A stretch of 64,000 bases of DNA from a bacterium. GTDB taxonomy: Bacteria > Chloroflexota > Anaerolineae > Caldilineales > Caldilineaceae. Location of the stretch: positions 1 to 64,000 of the forward strand of contig WGMT01000033.1 of NCBI GenBank assembly GCA_016124945.1, in the 5' to 3' direction. Every line of letters begins with the position of its first letter. Within the stretch, counting starts at the first letter, position 1. Both the position numbers and the translations under genes were made by a program. The notes beneath the pieces were generated by a model, which saw nothing but the letters and a program-made list of their open reading frames with translations, did no database searches and was not told the origin of the DNA. This document shows, in pieces, positions 42,540-51,072 of the stretch.

Positions 42540-44513
42540 ATGCAACGGAAGCTCTTTTCTCTCGTGCTTACTGCGTTGATGGTGATGCTGTCGCTTGTCC
42601 CCGCGCAGAGTGTGGCACAACAATCACCTCAGAACTGGGATGCCTGCCGTCTGGGCGCCTTCTCCACCGAAGAAGACTTCCAAATGCAAGACAGCGAACC
42701 CTACGACGGCAACCCCTACATCTCCGACGGTGACGTGCTCAGCCTCGACGGCGAGGTCTGCGCCCGCAACCGTGATCTGCTGTCCCCCTTCTTCGCCGCG
42801 GCCGCGCCGCCCGATCTTGGGCTGGACGCACTGGATATCCTCAACGTCACCGACCGCATCGTGGCGTTTTCCACCGAATTGGATGATCCCGGTAAGCGCT
42901 TCACCGCCGGGGATCTGCTCTTCACAAACGGCGGCGACATCCCCAACGTGGCGCTCGTGGCCGCCTTCAAAATCAACTACGACATCGGGCTGGACGCCGT
43001 CCAGTTCATGGGGCCGGGGGACAAGATCCTCGCCTTCGTCGCCTCGCTGCCCAATCTGCCGCGTGATCGCTTCCTGGAAAACCCGGATCTGTTGCGCAAC
43101 CTGTTGCTTGAGCACGGCATCGATCTCTGGTTCTCCATCGAAGGCACCCACCGCAACCCTGATCAGTTGACGATCCTCGACGGCGACCTGCTCTCCGCTG
43201 CCTTCGGCACCATCGTGGCCGCCAACTCGGCGTTACTGCCCGGGAATGTCCCCGCCGGGATCCCGACGCGTGGCGTGGACTTCGGCCTCGACGCCGTCGT
43301 CGTCTCGGATCGCACGCTGAATCGAGAGTCCGCGCTCAAGGAAACAGCCTTCTCCACCGAGATCCTCTTCGAGTCGGACAAGGCGTCCTTTACCGACGGC
43401 GACATCCTACGCTTTCAAGACGGTGTGCTCACGCCCAACGAACTGCTGATCGCCAAATTCCACGCCGCCGCCGACTTCCTGGGCCTCGACGCGCTCTCCG
43501 GCGCACAGCCGCAGACAGAGCCAGAGCCGATGATCACCCTCATCGGCAACCGCTCGGTGTGGGACATCGACGGCGGCTTCGTCACCATCGGCGGCGGCGG
43601 CACCGGCCTCTACTGGGACGGCCTCTCGACCACCGGACCGACGCCCCCGCGACGTCCTTTCGGCTGGTACATCCCTATCGACGGCTATCTGACCGACGAC
43701 ATCGTTGAGTTCCGCGTCGCCTTCCGTGAGACGAGCGCCGCACCACCCACGCCGGGGACATCCTCCGCGATTCAGACTTCGTGGCGTATCCGCGAGTGGT
43801 ACGGCACGCCGCCTTTCTGCCGGCCCACGGGCACCTTCGCACCGGACGGCGACGGCTGGTTCAACGCCGCCGATTATCGCTTCTACCAATCCGGTAGCGG
43901 TGGCTGCCCCAACGGTGGTCTGGTCCTCGCTGTGTGGGATACGCTCAACGATCCCAACGTCCTCGATAAGGACGGTCACTACGTCCTCTGGCTGGAATGG
44001 CGCACCACGCTGGGTGGCACAGTCTTCCGTGAACCGGTGGATCATCATGTGCAGCTCGACAACACTGCACCGAAGATCGACGCCTTCGAGCTGCGCACAG
44101 CGGGTGGTACCACAGTGCCTGCCTGTGGCGGCGCAAGCGCAGGGACAGACGTATTCGAGGTCTACGCCGACTTCTCAGACGCCTACCTGCTGGGCTACCG
44201 GATTCGCCTGCGCGGCGGCAACCCGCCTGCATCGGCCTACTACCCAAGCCCCGGCGGCTGGCACGGCTACTGGGAGGGCGCGCCTTACGCGGCCAATCTC
44301 AACGGCCAGGGCACAACGCCCGCCGGCCTGCAACTGCTGCGTGAGATCGACATGAACGATCTGGGCGGCTCGTATGTGGAATGCTGTTACGTCCTCGATC
44401 TGTGGGTGAGCGATGCCGCCATTCGCCACAACTTCAACCGCTACTACGCCTACCCCGATCAGCCGGGATGGGCGTGGCCGAATGTGTTCCTGACGTTTGC
44501 GGCTGCGCCGTAA
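42540..44513 (+). CDS. Secreted FSTE/GDLL/GLDA-repeat protein 2, long form
   Basis: A 657-aa paralogue of the preceding protein with a signal peptide (LFSLVLTALMVMLSLVPAQSVAQ). The first 330 residues repeat the four-unit architecture (FSTEEDF, FSTELDDPGKRF, FSIEGTHR, FSTEILFES; GLDALDIL, GLDAVQFM, GLDAVVV, GLDALSG). A C-terminal half absent from the paralogue follows, Trp/Gly-rich with two beta-sandwich-like blocks and paired Cys (FCRPTG...GGCPNGG, VPACGG, ECCYV). It lacks the YLP tail. A strong GAGGAGG site and the 10-base gap suggest one operon. Function unknown. Confidence 0.82.
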   Translation: MQRKLFSLVLTALMVMLSLVPAQSVAQQSPQNWDACRLGAFSTEEDFQMQDSEPYDGNPYISDGDVLSLDGEVCARNRDLLSPFFAAAAPPDLGLDALDILNVTDRIVAFSTELDDPGKRFTAGDLLFTNGGDIPNVALVAAFKINYDIGLDAVQFMGPGDKILAFVASLPNLPRDRFLENPDLLRNLLLEHGIDLWFSIEGTHRNPDQLTILDGDLLSAAFGTIVAANSALLPGNVPAGIPTRGVDFGLDAVVVSDRTLNRESALKETAFSTEILFESDKASFTDGDILRFQDGVLTPNELLIAKFHAAADFLGLDALSGAQPQTEPEPMITLIGNRSVWDIDGGFVTIGGGGTGLYWDGLSTTGPTPPRRPFGWYIPIDGYLTDDIVEFRVAFRETSAAPPTPGTSSAIQTSWRIREWYGTPPFCRPTGTFAPDGDGWFNAADYRFYQSGSGGCPNGGLVLAVWDTLNDPNVLDKDGHYVLWLEWRTTLGGTVFREPVDHHVQLDNTAPKIDAFELRTAGGTTVPACGGASAGTDVFEVYADFSDAYLLGYRIRLRGGNPPASAYYPSPGGWHGYWEGAPYAANLNGQGTTPAGLQLLREIDMNDLGGSYVECCYVLDLWVSDAAIRHNFNRYYAYPDQPGWAWPNVFLTFAAAP

Positions 44514-44590
44514 AGCGTGGTGCGTGGTGCGTGTTACCGATAGAGGTGCTTTGAGCTACAGATGTAGCGACTATTGATGCTGGATGGGCT

Positions 44591-44634
44591 GAAAACAGGG
44601 AGCCGTCCCACGCTCGGGACGGCTCCCTGTTTTC
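44591..44634. terminator. Bidirectional hairpin terminator
   Basis: A perfect 19-bp stem (44591-44609 with 44616-44634) and 6-base loop. Four A on the left and four T on the right allow termination in both directions. It serves the FSTE operon and the convergent DUF433/DUF5615 genes. Confidence 0.85.
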
Positions 44635-44665
44635 AGAATCGTATTATCTACAATTGACTGTAATC

Positions 44666-45040
44666 CTACTCGTGTTCTGCTGGACGTTGCGTGATGCGAA
44701 TTTGCCCTGGAGCTACTACCACAAACGAGCGTCGGAGCGACGCTCGTTGATTGTTGACTAGATCGACGACGGCGTGCGCCAAAGTCTGGCGCGCAGTGGC
44801 GGGGTATCGAATCAGAATCACTCCTGCCGATTCAGCGTGACTCACGTAGACAAGCTACCCAAAGTCCTTGTCTTCGGTCAGCAAAATCCGCTGCTGACGA
44901 GATGCTTGTTCGATTAAGTCACGATCCACCGACCGCTGCATGAATTCAGCAACGGCAAGGACATCAAATTCAGCTTCGCGCAGAACACGAACGACTGCGA
45001 AGTCACAACTTTCGTCTGCCAGGAAACGGATTTCGGTCAT
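44666..45040 (-). pseudogene. DUF5615 PIN-like toxin gene with in-frame amber stop
   Basis: The N-terminal 61 codons (FLADESCDFAVVRVLREAEF, ILLTEDKDFG) are the usual start of DUF5615 PIN-like proteins. A TAG at 44855-44857 then interrupts it. Beyond it the same frame continues with the expected second half (LVYVSHAESAGVILIRYP, LAHAVVDLV) to a stop at 44666, giving about 124 codons, the normal family length. A single change (for example TGG to TAG) explains the break. It lies 1 base after the DUF433 gene. Readthrough or a sequence error cannot be excluded. Confidence 0.85.
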
Positions 45041-45041
45041 G

Positions 45042-45266
45042 CTAGGCCGCAGTTAGAACGATGGTTTCGTGAGCCAATGCTGCTGCGGCATATGCCAGCG
45101 CCGCCTTGATGTCCTGTTCAGTCAGCCGAGGGTATGCATCTATCAAGTCTGCGTGGCTTGCTCCCTCACTGAGCTTGCGCAAGATCAATTCGACAGTGAT
45201 TCTGGTGTCTCGAATCACGGGTTTCCCCATCATCACTTCTGGGTTGATTTCAATTCGTTCAAACAT
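45042..45266 (-). CDS. DUF433-family antitoxin-like protein
   Basis: A 74-aa DUF433 protein: IEINPEVMMGKPVIRDTRITVELILRKLSEG, then LIDAYPRLTEQDIKAALAYAA, the typical helix-turn-helix-like core. DUF433 genes commonly pair with DUF5615 PIN-like genes as type II toxin-antitoxin modules. Here the partner follows within 1 base but is broken. A strong AAAGGAGG site selects the ATG at 45266, 12 codons inside the open frame that reaches 45302. If the toxin is truly dead, this is an orphan antitoxin. Confidence 0.88.
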   Translation of the reverse strand: MFERIEINPEVMMGKPVIRDTRITVELILRKLSEGASHADLIDAYPRLTEQDIKAALAYAAAALAHETIVLTAA

Positions 45267-45332
45267 GAAGTGTCCTCCTTTCGCGTGCGGCCATTGTACC
45301 AACTATCGAGCTAGCGGCAAAGCGCCGAATCT

Positions 45333-46622
45333 CTACTTCTCCTCATGTGATCCGTACCGCCGCACCCGCAGATCGGCCTGCGCCTTGTGCGCCATGAAGC
45401 GTTCGATCTCACACAGCCGCGAACAGTACTCGCCCACCAACGCGCTGGCCTCGTCTGTGAGGACACGTTGATAGGTGACGCTTTTGATGAACTTGCCCAC
45501 CCACAGGCCGCCGGTATAGCGCGCCGCCTGTTTGGTGGGCAGCGTGTGGTTGGTGCCAATGACCTTGTCACCGTAGGCCACGTTGGTGCGCGGACCCAGG
45601 AAGAGCGCGCCATAGTTGGTCATATGCTGGAGGAAGTAGTCATCGTCGTGGGTGAGTACCTGCACATGCTCGGCGGCGATGCGGTCCGCTTCGATTGCGG
45701 CTTCGGCGAGATCGGCCACGAGGACGATCTGTCCATAGTCGCGCCAGGCCACACCGGCCACGTCGGCGGTGGGCAGCGTCTCAAGTTGGCGACCGATCTC
45801 CACTTCCACCGCCTCGGCCAGAGGACGGCTCGTGGTGATCAAAATCGCCGGGGAGGTGGGACCGTGCTCGGCCTGTCCTAGCAGATCGGTGGCCACCATT
45901 TCGGCGTCGGCGCTGTCGTCGGCGATGATGAGCACTTCGGTGGGGCCGGCCAACAGGTCGATGCCGACGCGCCCGAAAAGCTGGCGCTTGGCTTCGGCCA
46001 CGTAGGCATTGCCGGGGCCGACGATCATGTCCACGGGCGGCAGATTGTCCGCGCCGAAGGCCATGCGCGCAATCGCCTGCACCCCACCCACAATGTGGAT
46101 CTCGTCCGCACCGGCGAAGTGCATGGCGGCAATGGTCTCCCGCGGCATTTCGCCCTGAATCGGCGGTGTGGACGCAATCACCCGCGGCACACCTGCCACC
46201 TTGGCCGTAAGGACGCTCATGTGCGCCGACGCCACCATGGGGTAGCGCCCGCCCGGCACGTAACAGCCCACGCTGTTGACGGGAATGTTCTTGTGCCCCA
46301 GGATCACACCGGGCAGCGTCTCCACTTCCACATCTTGCAGGGCGGCCCGCTGCACCTCGGCGAAGCGGCGGATCTGTGCCTGCGCAAAGTGCAGATCCTC
46401 GATGGTCTGCCGTGGAATCTCAGCGATGATCGATTCGATCCGCGCCTCCGACAGCCGAAAGGACGGCGGGTTCCAGTTGTCAAAACGCTCAGACAACTCG
46501 CGCACCGCCACGTCGCCGCGAGTCCGTACATTGTCGAGGATATCGGTCACCGTTTGCCGAACACGTAGATCCGCTTCAAAGAGTTCGGCGTCGGTTTGGC
46601 CGGGTTTGAGGATAGTTGCCAC
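45333..46622 (-). CDS. hisD: Histidinol dehydrogenase family (HisD-like) protein
   Basis: A 429-aa NAD-dependent dehydrogenase of the HisD family. It keeps the HisD core: [54 protein letters not shown], and GTNHTLPT with conserved His. The [12 protein letters not shown] segment and the ending [11 protein letters not shown] resemble the HisD-like branch that includes sulfopropanediol dehydrogenase rather than true L-histidinol dehydrogenases. No other his genes are near, and it sits with transport and esterase genes, so a catabolic alcohol dehydrogenase is plausible. The symbol reflects the family only. AAAGGATC precedes the ATG. Confidence 0.85.
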   Translation of the reverse strand: MATILKPGQTDAELFEADLRVRQTVTDILDNVRTRGDVAVRELSERFDNWNPPSFRLSEARIESIIAEIPRQTIEDLHFAQAQIRRFAEVQRAALQDVEVETLPGVILGHKNIPVNSVGCYVPGGRYPMVASAHMSVLTAKVAGVPRVIASTPPIQGEMPRETIAAMHFAGADEIHIVGGVQAIARMAFGADNLPPVDMIVGPGNAYVAEAKRQLFGRVGIDLLAGPTEVLIIADDSADAEMVATDLLGQAEHGPTSPAILITTSRPLAEAVEVEIGRQLETLPTADVAGVAWRDYGQIVLVADLAEAAIEADRIAAEHVQVLTHDDDYFLQHMTNYGALFLGPRTNVAYGDKVIGTNHTLPTKQAARYTGGLWVGKFIKSVTYQRVLTDEASALVGEYCSRLCEIERFMAHKAQADLRVRRYGSHEEK

Positions 46623-46643
46623 GAGTGATCCTTTCTGGGGAGG

Positions 46644-46755
46644 GGTGATTGGTGATTAGAGATTGGTGATTGGGATCTTGTCCACCACGAGACTCCGACA
46701 TTGGCGTCACAGTGCCGACAAAATCCCAATCACCAATCTCTAATCACCAATCACC
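46644..46755. repeat. Hairpin with perfect 33-bp arms (GGTGATTAGAGATTGG type)
   Basis: Arms 46644-46676 and 46723-46755 are exactly complementary around a 46-base loop. The right arm contains the stop codon of the hydrolase gene, so the repeat supplies its 3' end. Same family as the hairpin at 38099-38224. Confidence 0.85.
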
Positions 46756-47554
46756 TCAAATGCTTAATCAAAAATTCCCTCGTCAACACTGCCACCTGTG
46801 GATCGCGAAAATTTCCATGCCCTTCCCCTTGCACCGTGTAGAAAGTCACCGGCACACCCGCGGCTTCCAGTGCCGCGTGGAGCAGCACGCTCTGGTGGTA
46901 GGGGACAAGCGGATCCTGGTCGCCGTGGACGATGAGGAAGGGGGGCGCGTCGCCGCGCACGTAGGTGGCGGGGTTGGCCGCCGCCACACGGTCGGGGTGA
47001 TCCTGGATCGGGCCGCCGACAAGTTCGGATTCGGGCGAATCGGGTACGTCGTGGATCATGCCAGTGGGCAGGCGATGGGCGTCCATTTGCAGGAAGTCGG
47101 TGGGGCCGAAGTGATCGGCCACCGCCTGCACGCGGCTGGAGACGTTGAGGTGTGCGCCCACCTCAAATTCTGTGACATGCCCTGTCACGCCCAACATCGC
47201 CACCAGATGACCCCCCGCCGATTCGCCAAAGGCGCCGAAGCGATTGGGGTCAAGGTTGTAGTCGGCGGCGTGGGCGCGCAGCCAGCGCACGGCGGCTTTC
47301 ACGTCCTGGATCTGAGCGGGAAAAAGGGCGTGCTGGCTCAGCCGATAGTTCAGGCTGGCGACGGCGAAGCCATCGTCTACGTAGGATAGCGGCACTTTGT
47401 CGGCCTTGCTGCCCATGCGGAAAGCGCCGCCGTGTACCCAGATCAGCAGCGGCAGCGGTCCATCCGTAGCGGGGAGGAAGAGATCGAGCGTTTGGCGTTC
47501 GTGTCCGTTGCGGACGTAGGCGATATCGCGGTGAATGGTGACATTGTCGGGCAT
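46751..47554 (-). CDS. Alpha/beta-hydrolase, esterase/lipase type
   Basis: A 267-aa hydrolase of the BD-FAE/HSL-like esterase group. It shows the oxyanion motif HGGAF, nucleophile elbow GESAG, Asp in HGDQDPLVPYHQS and a C-terminal His in GEGHGNF. Such enzymes remove acyl groups from carbohydrates or small esters. The start at 47554 (MPDNVTIHRDIAYVRNG) is used because the 81-codon extension to 47797 is encoded by repeats. It lies upstream of the HisD-like gene on the same strand. Acetyl-xylan or related substrates are only a guess from context. Confidence 0.9.
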   Translation of the reverse strand: MPDNVTIHRDIAYVRNGHERQTLDLFLPATDGPLPLLIWVHGGAFRMGSKADKVPLSYVDDGFAVASLNYRLSQHALFPAQIQDVKAAVRWLRAHAADYNLDPNRFGAFGESAGGHLVAMLGVTGHVTEFEVGAHLNVSSRVQAVADHFGPTDFLQMDAHRLPTGMIHDVPDSPESELVGGPIQDHPDRVAAANPATYVRGDAPPFLIVHGDQDPLVPYHQSVLLHAALEAAGVPVTFYTVQGEGHGNFRDPQVAVLTREFLIKHLR

Positions 47555-47646
47555 GGCATGGCTCCGTTTGCGGGTGATTTCAGGAGAGAGAAGACAGTTG
47601 TCCTCATTATCGCCTGTCCTCGTGGTTTGGGCCAATGGTTGGGAAT

Positions 47647-47720
47647 GCAGAACCCCTCCCCGTGGAAGCAGAACCCCTCCCCGCAAGCAGAACCCCTCCC
47701 CGCAAGCAGAACCCCTCCCC
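47647..47720 (+). repeat. Four tandem copies of GCAGAACCCCTCCCC
   Basis: The 15-mer occurs at 47647, 47668, 47687 and 47706, with spacing 21, 19 and 19 bases. Each copy equals the left end of the repeat element that begins at 47706, so this is an array of element ends, not a CRISPR. Confidence 0.85.
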
Positions 47721-47877
47721 AACCCTCCCCGCGGAAAAGATGCGGGGAGGGAGCCGTTGTTGCGTTGACTTGGTGAGCGTACATTGGGCAATCTCACAAC
47801 GCGACCGACGACGGGTGGGCGTCAACGGTCCTCCCCCCGCTGCTTTTCGCGGGGGGAGTTAGAGGGGGGTCTTCTGC
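47706..47877 (+). mobile_element. MITE-like repeat element, copy A
   Basis: About 172 bases with inverted ends GCAGAA...TTCTGC and a terminal hairpin CTCCCCCCGC (47831-47840) / GCGGGGGGAG (47849-47858). Bases 47744-47877 are identical to 48530-48663. It has no ORF of its own and lies upstream of the hydrolase gene. Confidence 0.75.
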
Positions 47878-47924
47878 CACTTGCGTGTTTCTTGATCTTG
47901 CATATAGTACTGAGCATCCTTCCC

Positions 47925-48060
47925 CATAGGCGTTAAGATAAGCAGCGTACGAGCAAGTGCCGGGGACTTTTCGGCGCAGCGAGACGGGATATCCACTCTT
48001 GGCGACACGTCCAACGTGAAGTCCCCGGCACTTTCGCTCCACCCTAACTTAACGCTTATG
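47925..48060. repeat. REP-like palindrome with CCGGGGACTT core
   Basis: AAGTGCCGGGGACTT (47955-47969) pairs perfectly with 48019-48033, and the outer CATAGGCGTTAAG (47925-47937) pairs 12 of 13 with 48048-48060. It resembles palindromes mobilised by IS200-like transposases, but no transposase gene is present. It fills the rest of the 576-base gap before DUF559. Confidence 0.75.
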
Positions 48061-48130
48061 GCATCCTTCCCCCACCCTGTTTTGTATCATCAGACCTTCT
48101 CTGGTCCCATCGAAGTTGTGAGGAGGAGCA

Positions 48131-48520
48131 ATGCGGCATTGGAAAACGTCTCCGCATCTTTGGCATCGTTTGAAACCCCTCGCTCGCGAAATGCGACATG
48201 ATCCTACGCCTGCCGAAGACCGGCTGTGGCAACGGCTCCGCCGTGCGCAGATTCATGGTGTGTCATTTCGCCGTCAACACTCGATTGAGCGGTTCATCGT
48301 TGATTTCTACTGTGCGAACGCCCGATTGGTGATCGAGTTAGATGGTCCAATCCACCAATACACGGTAGAACAGGACGCAATTCGCCAGGAATTTCTGGAA
48401 TCGAAGGGGTTGCAGGTGTTGCGCTTTGAGAATATGGATGTGTTCAACACGCTGGATGCAGTGGTTGCAGTGATCGCGGACGAGGTGGCGCGCAGAACCC
48501 CTCCCCATCCCTCCCCGTAG
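48131..48520 (+). CDS. DUF559-family (Vsr-like) endonuclease domain protein
   Basis: A 129-aa protein related to very-short-patch-repair endonucleases. It shows LAREMRHDPTPAEDRLWQRLR, FRRQHSIERFIVDFYC and LVIELDGPIH, with candidate catalytic Asp58, Glu69 and Asp71, then VLRFENMDVFNTLDAVV. Family members are common in Chloroflexota; their substrate is unsettled. GAGGAGG selects the ATG. The last nine residues (RTPPHPSP and neighbours) and the stop codon are encoded by repeat element B, which starts at 48492. The gene therefore lies between two copies of the element, which may be functionally related to it (inference). Confidence 0.88.
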   Translation: MRHWKTSPHLWHRLKPLAREMRHDPTPAEDRLWQRLRRAQIHGVSFRRQHSIERFIVDFYCANARLVIELDGPIHQYTVEQDAIRQEFLESKGLQVLRFENMDVFNTLDAVVAVIADEVARRTPPHPSP

Positions 48521-48663
48521 ATACTGCACGGGGAGGGAGCCGTTGTTGCGTTGACTTGGTGAGCGTACATTGGGCAATCTCACAACGCGACCGACGACGG
48601 GTGGGCGTCAACGGTCCTCCCCCCGCTGCTTTTCGCGGGGGGAGTTAGAGGGGGGTCTTCTGC
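48492..48663 (+). mobile_element. MITE-like repeat element, copy B
   Basis: 172 bases, ends GCAGAA and TTCTGC. It forms the 3' end of the DUF559 gene and stops 89 bases before GH31. Its last 134 bases are identical to copy A, 786 bases away, in the same orientation. It contains the CTCCCCCCGC/GCGGGGGGAG hairpin. Confidence 0.8.
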
Positions 48664-48751
48664 TGGCAGTCGGCACCGAGCTATGCTATCGTTTGCTCAA
48701 GACGTCTGCTCCAATTTTCATCCCTCAAAGAACGCAAAGAAAGAGACAATC

Positions 48752-51070
48752 ATGAAGTTCACCGCCGGTTATTGGATGTTCCGCCCCGGTGTCACACCGA
48801 TGTTCCCGGCACAAGTCCACGACGTGCAGGCAGATGCGGACGGCTTGACCCTCTACGCGCCCACCAAGCGTATCGAAAACCGCGGCGGCACGTTGAATCA
48901 GCCGCTGCTCACAATCCGGTTGACGTCGCCACTGCCCAACGTGATCCGCGTGCAGATGGTGCACCACAAAGGCCGCCGCCTTAAGGACCCCCAATTCGAT
49001 CTTCACCCCCAGCCCACGCCGGTGACCGTCAACGATGACGAGGATGCGGCCACACTCACCAGCGGCGATCTCGCTGTTCGTGTAGCCAAGGGCAAGGATT
49101 GGCGTATGGACTTCTTGCATGGCGACAAACTCATCACCAGCAGCGGCCGGCGCGGCCTGGGCGTCACCGATACGCCCGAAGGACGCTTCGCCCACGAACA
49201 ACTGAGTTTGGGTGTGGGCGAAACCGTCTACGGCCTGGGCGAGCGCTTCACCCCCTACGTCAAAAACGGCCAGGTGGTGGACATGTGGAACGAGGACGGC
49301 GGCACCAGCAGCGAACTGGCCTACAAGAATGTCCCCTTCTACATGACCAACCGCGGCTACGGTGTCTTCGTCAACCACCCAGAAAATGTCTCGTTCGAGG
49401 TGGCGTCAGAGAAGGTGCAGCGTGTGCAATTTAGCGTCCCCGGCGAAGCGCTCGACTACTTTGTCATCTACGGCCCTACGCCCAAGGACGTCCTCAGCCG
49501 CTACACGGCGCTAACAGGACGCCCGGCGCTGCCGCCTGCCTGGTCCTTTGGCCTGTGGCTCAGCACTTCGTTCACCACCTCCTACGACGAAGAGACGGTG
49601 ACCAGCTTCATCCAGGGCATGGCCGACCGCGACCTGCCGCTGAGCGTCTTCCACTTCGACTGTTTCTGGATGAAAGAATTTCAGTGGGTGGACTTTGAGT
49701 GGGATCGCCGTGTCTTCCCTGACCCCGAAGCAATGCTGCGCCGATTGAAGGAGCGCGGCTTGCGCATCTGTGTGTGGATCAACCCCTACGTGGCCCAGAA
49801 ATCGCCCATGTTCGACGAAGGCATGGCCGGCGGTTACCTCGTCAAACGCCCCGACGGCGACGTGTGGCAGTGGGACATGTGGCAGGCAGGCATGGGCCTG
49901 GTCGACTTCAGCAACCCCGACGCCGTCCGCTGGTTCAACAGCAAACTGAGCCGCCTGATCGACCAGGGCGTCGACTGCTTCAAAACCGACTTTGGCGAAC
50001 GCATCCCCACCGACGTGGTCTACCACGACGGCTCTGATCCGCTCAGAATGCACAACTATTACAGCTACCTCTACAACAAAGTGGTCTTCGATCTGCTGGA
50101 AGAGAAGTTCGGGGAAGGCAACGCCGTCGTCTTCGCCCGCGCCGCCACGGCAGGGGGACAGCAGTTCCCCGTCCACTGGGGCGGGGACAGTTCGGCGTCG
50201 TTCGAGTCGATGGCCGAGAGTCTGCGCGGTGGGCTGTCGCTGTCGCTGTGCGGTTTCGGCTTCTGGAGTCACGATATTAGTGGCTTTGAGCATACCGCGC
50301 CGCCTGCGGTTTACAAACGTTGGTCGGCGTTTGGGTTGCTTTCGTCGCATAGCCGCCTGCACGGCAGTAGTTCCTATCGCGTCCCCTGGCTCTTTGACGA
50401 AGAATCGGTGGAGGTTGTGCGCCACTTCACCAGGCTGAAATGCCGCCTGATGCCCTATCTCTTTGATGCCGCCCGCCAGGCCCATGAGGACGGCATCCCC
50501 GTCATGCGCCCCATGATTCTCGAATTCCCCGATGACCCCGGCTGTGACTCACTGGATCGACAGTACATGCTGGGTGAGTCGCTACTGGTTGCGCCTGTCT
50601 TCAGTTACGATGGCATCGTCGACTACTATCTCCCCGCAGGACGTTGGACGCATCTCCTCAGCGGCGACGTGATCGAAGGTGGCCGCTGGCGGCGCGAGAT
50701 CCACGATTTCCTCAGCCTGCCGTTGCTGGTCCGCCCGAACACGGCACTGTTAGTGGGCAACGAAGAGGGCCGTCCTGACTACACCTACAGCGAGGACTTC
50801 ACCTTGCGCGTCTATCAACTGGCCGATGGTGGCAAAGCCGCAGCGGTGATTCCCAATCTGGATGGATCGGTGGCTGTGCGTTTTTCGGTGCAGCGCAGCG
50901 GTTCGCTGATCAAGGTGACGTGGACGGGGGAACCGCAGCAGTGGAAAGTGTTGCTTATGGGCATCAACGCCATTGACGGCATCGACGGTGGCATGCCCGA
51001 ACGCACGGAAACGGGGACGCTGATCACGGTTGATCCTGGGGCGAGGGGGGTGACGGTGTTGCTGGTGTGA
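48752..51070 (+). CDS. yicI: GH31 alpha-xylosidase, YicI type
   Basis: A glycoside hydrolase family 31 enzyme of 772 aa, the same length as E. coli YicI. The N-terminal beta-sandwich domain (about 1-250) precedes the catalytic barrel. The nucleophile is Asp413 in CFKTDFGE and the acid/base Asp479 in HWGGDSSASFESM. WLSTSFTTSYDEETV and FHFDCFWMKEFQW (the YicI-type specificity loop) favour alpha-xylosidase over alpha-glucosidase activity. No signal peptide, so cytoplasmic. It would release xylose from imported xyloglucan fragments or isoprimeverose, fitting the two importers upstream. ATG at 48752 has only a weak AAAGAG site; the open frame starts at 48683. Confidence 0.94.
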   Translation: MKFTAGYWMFRPGVTPMFPAQVHDVQADADGLTLYAPTKRIENRGGTLNQPLLTIRLTSPLPNVIRVQMVHHKGRRLKDPQFDLHPQPTPVTVNDDEDAATLTSGDLAVRVAKGKDWRMDFLHGDKLITSSGRRGLGVTDTPEGRFAHEQLSLGVGETVYGLGERFTPYVKNGQVVDMWNEDGGTSSELAYKNVPFYMTNRGYGVFVNHPENVSFEVASEKVQRVQFSVPGEALDYFVIYGPTPKDVLSRYTALTGRPALPPAWSFGLWLSTSFTTSYDEETVTSFIQGMADRDLPLSVFHFDCFWMKEFQWVDFEWDRRVFPDPEAMLRRLKERGLRICVWINPYVAQKSPMFDEGMAGGYLVKRPDGDVWQWDMWQAGMGLVDFSNPDAVRWFNSKLSRLIDQGVDCFKTDFGERIPTDVVYHDGSDPLRMHNYYSYLYNKVVFDLLEEKFGEGNAVVFARAATAGGQQFPVHWGGDSSASFESMAESLRGGLSLSLCGFGFWSHDISGFEHTAPPAVYKRWSAFGLLSSHSRLHGSSSYRVPWLFDEESVEVVRHFTRLKCRLMPYLFDAARQAHEDGIPVMRPMILEFPDDPGCDSLDRQYMLGESLLVAPVFSYDGIVDYYLPAGRWTHLLSGDVIEGGRWRREIHDFLSLPLLVRPNTALLVGNEEGRPDYTYSEDFTLRVYQLADGGKAAAVIPNLDGSVAVRFSVQRSGSLIKVTWTGEPQQWKVLLMGINAIDGIDGGMPERTETGTLITVDPGARGVTVLLV

Positions 51071-51072
51071 TC

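Noticed and set aside
47647-47720. Four short repeats resembling a CRISPR start
   Set aside because: Spacing is only 4-6 bases between 15-mers, with no unique spacers and no cas genes; they are tandem element ends.
47555-47797. N-terminal extension of the hydrolase (81 codons)
   Set aside because: Encoded by the GCAGAACCCC repeats; translation is a repetitive GEGFC/GGVL sequence, and the true fold starts at MPDNVTIH.
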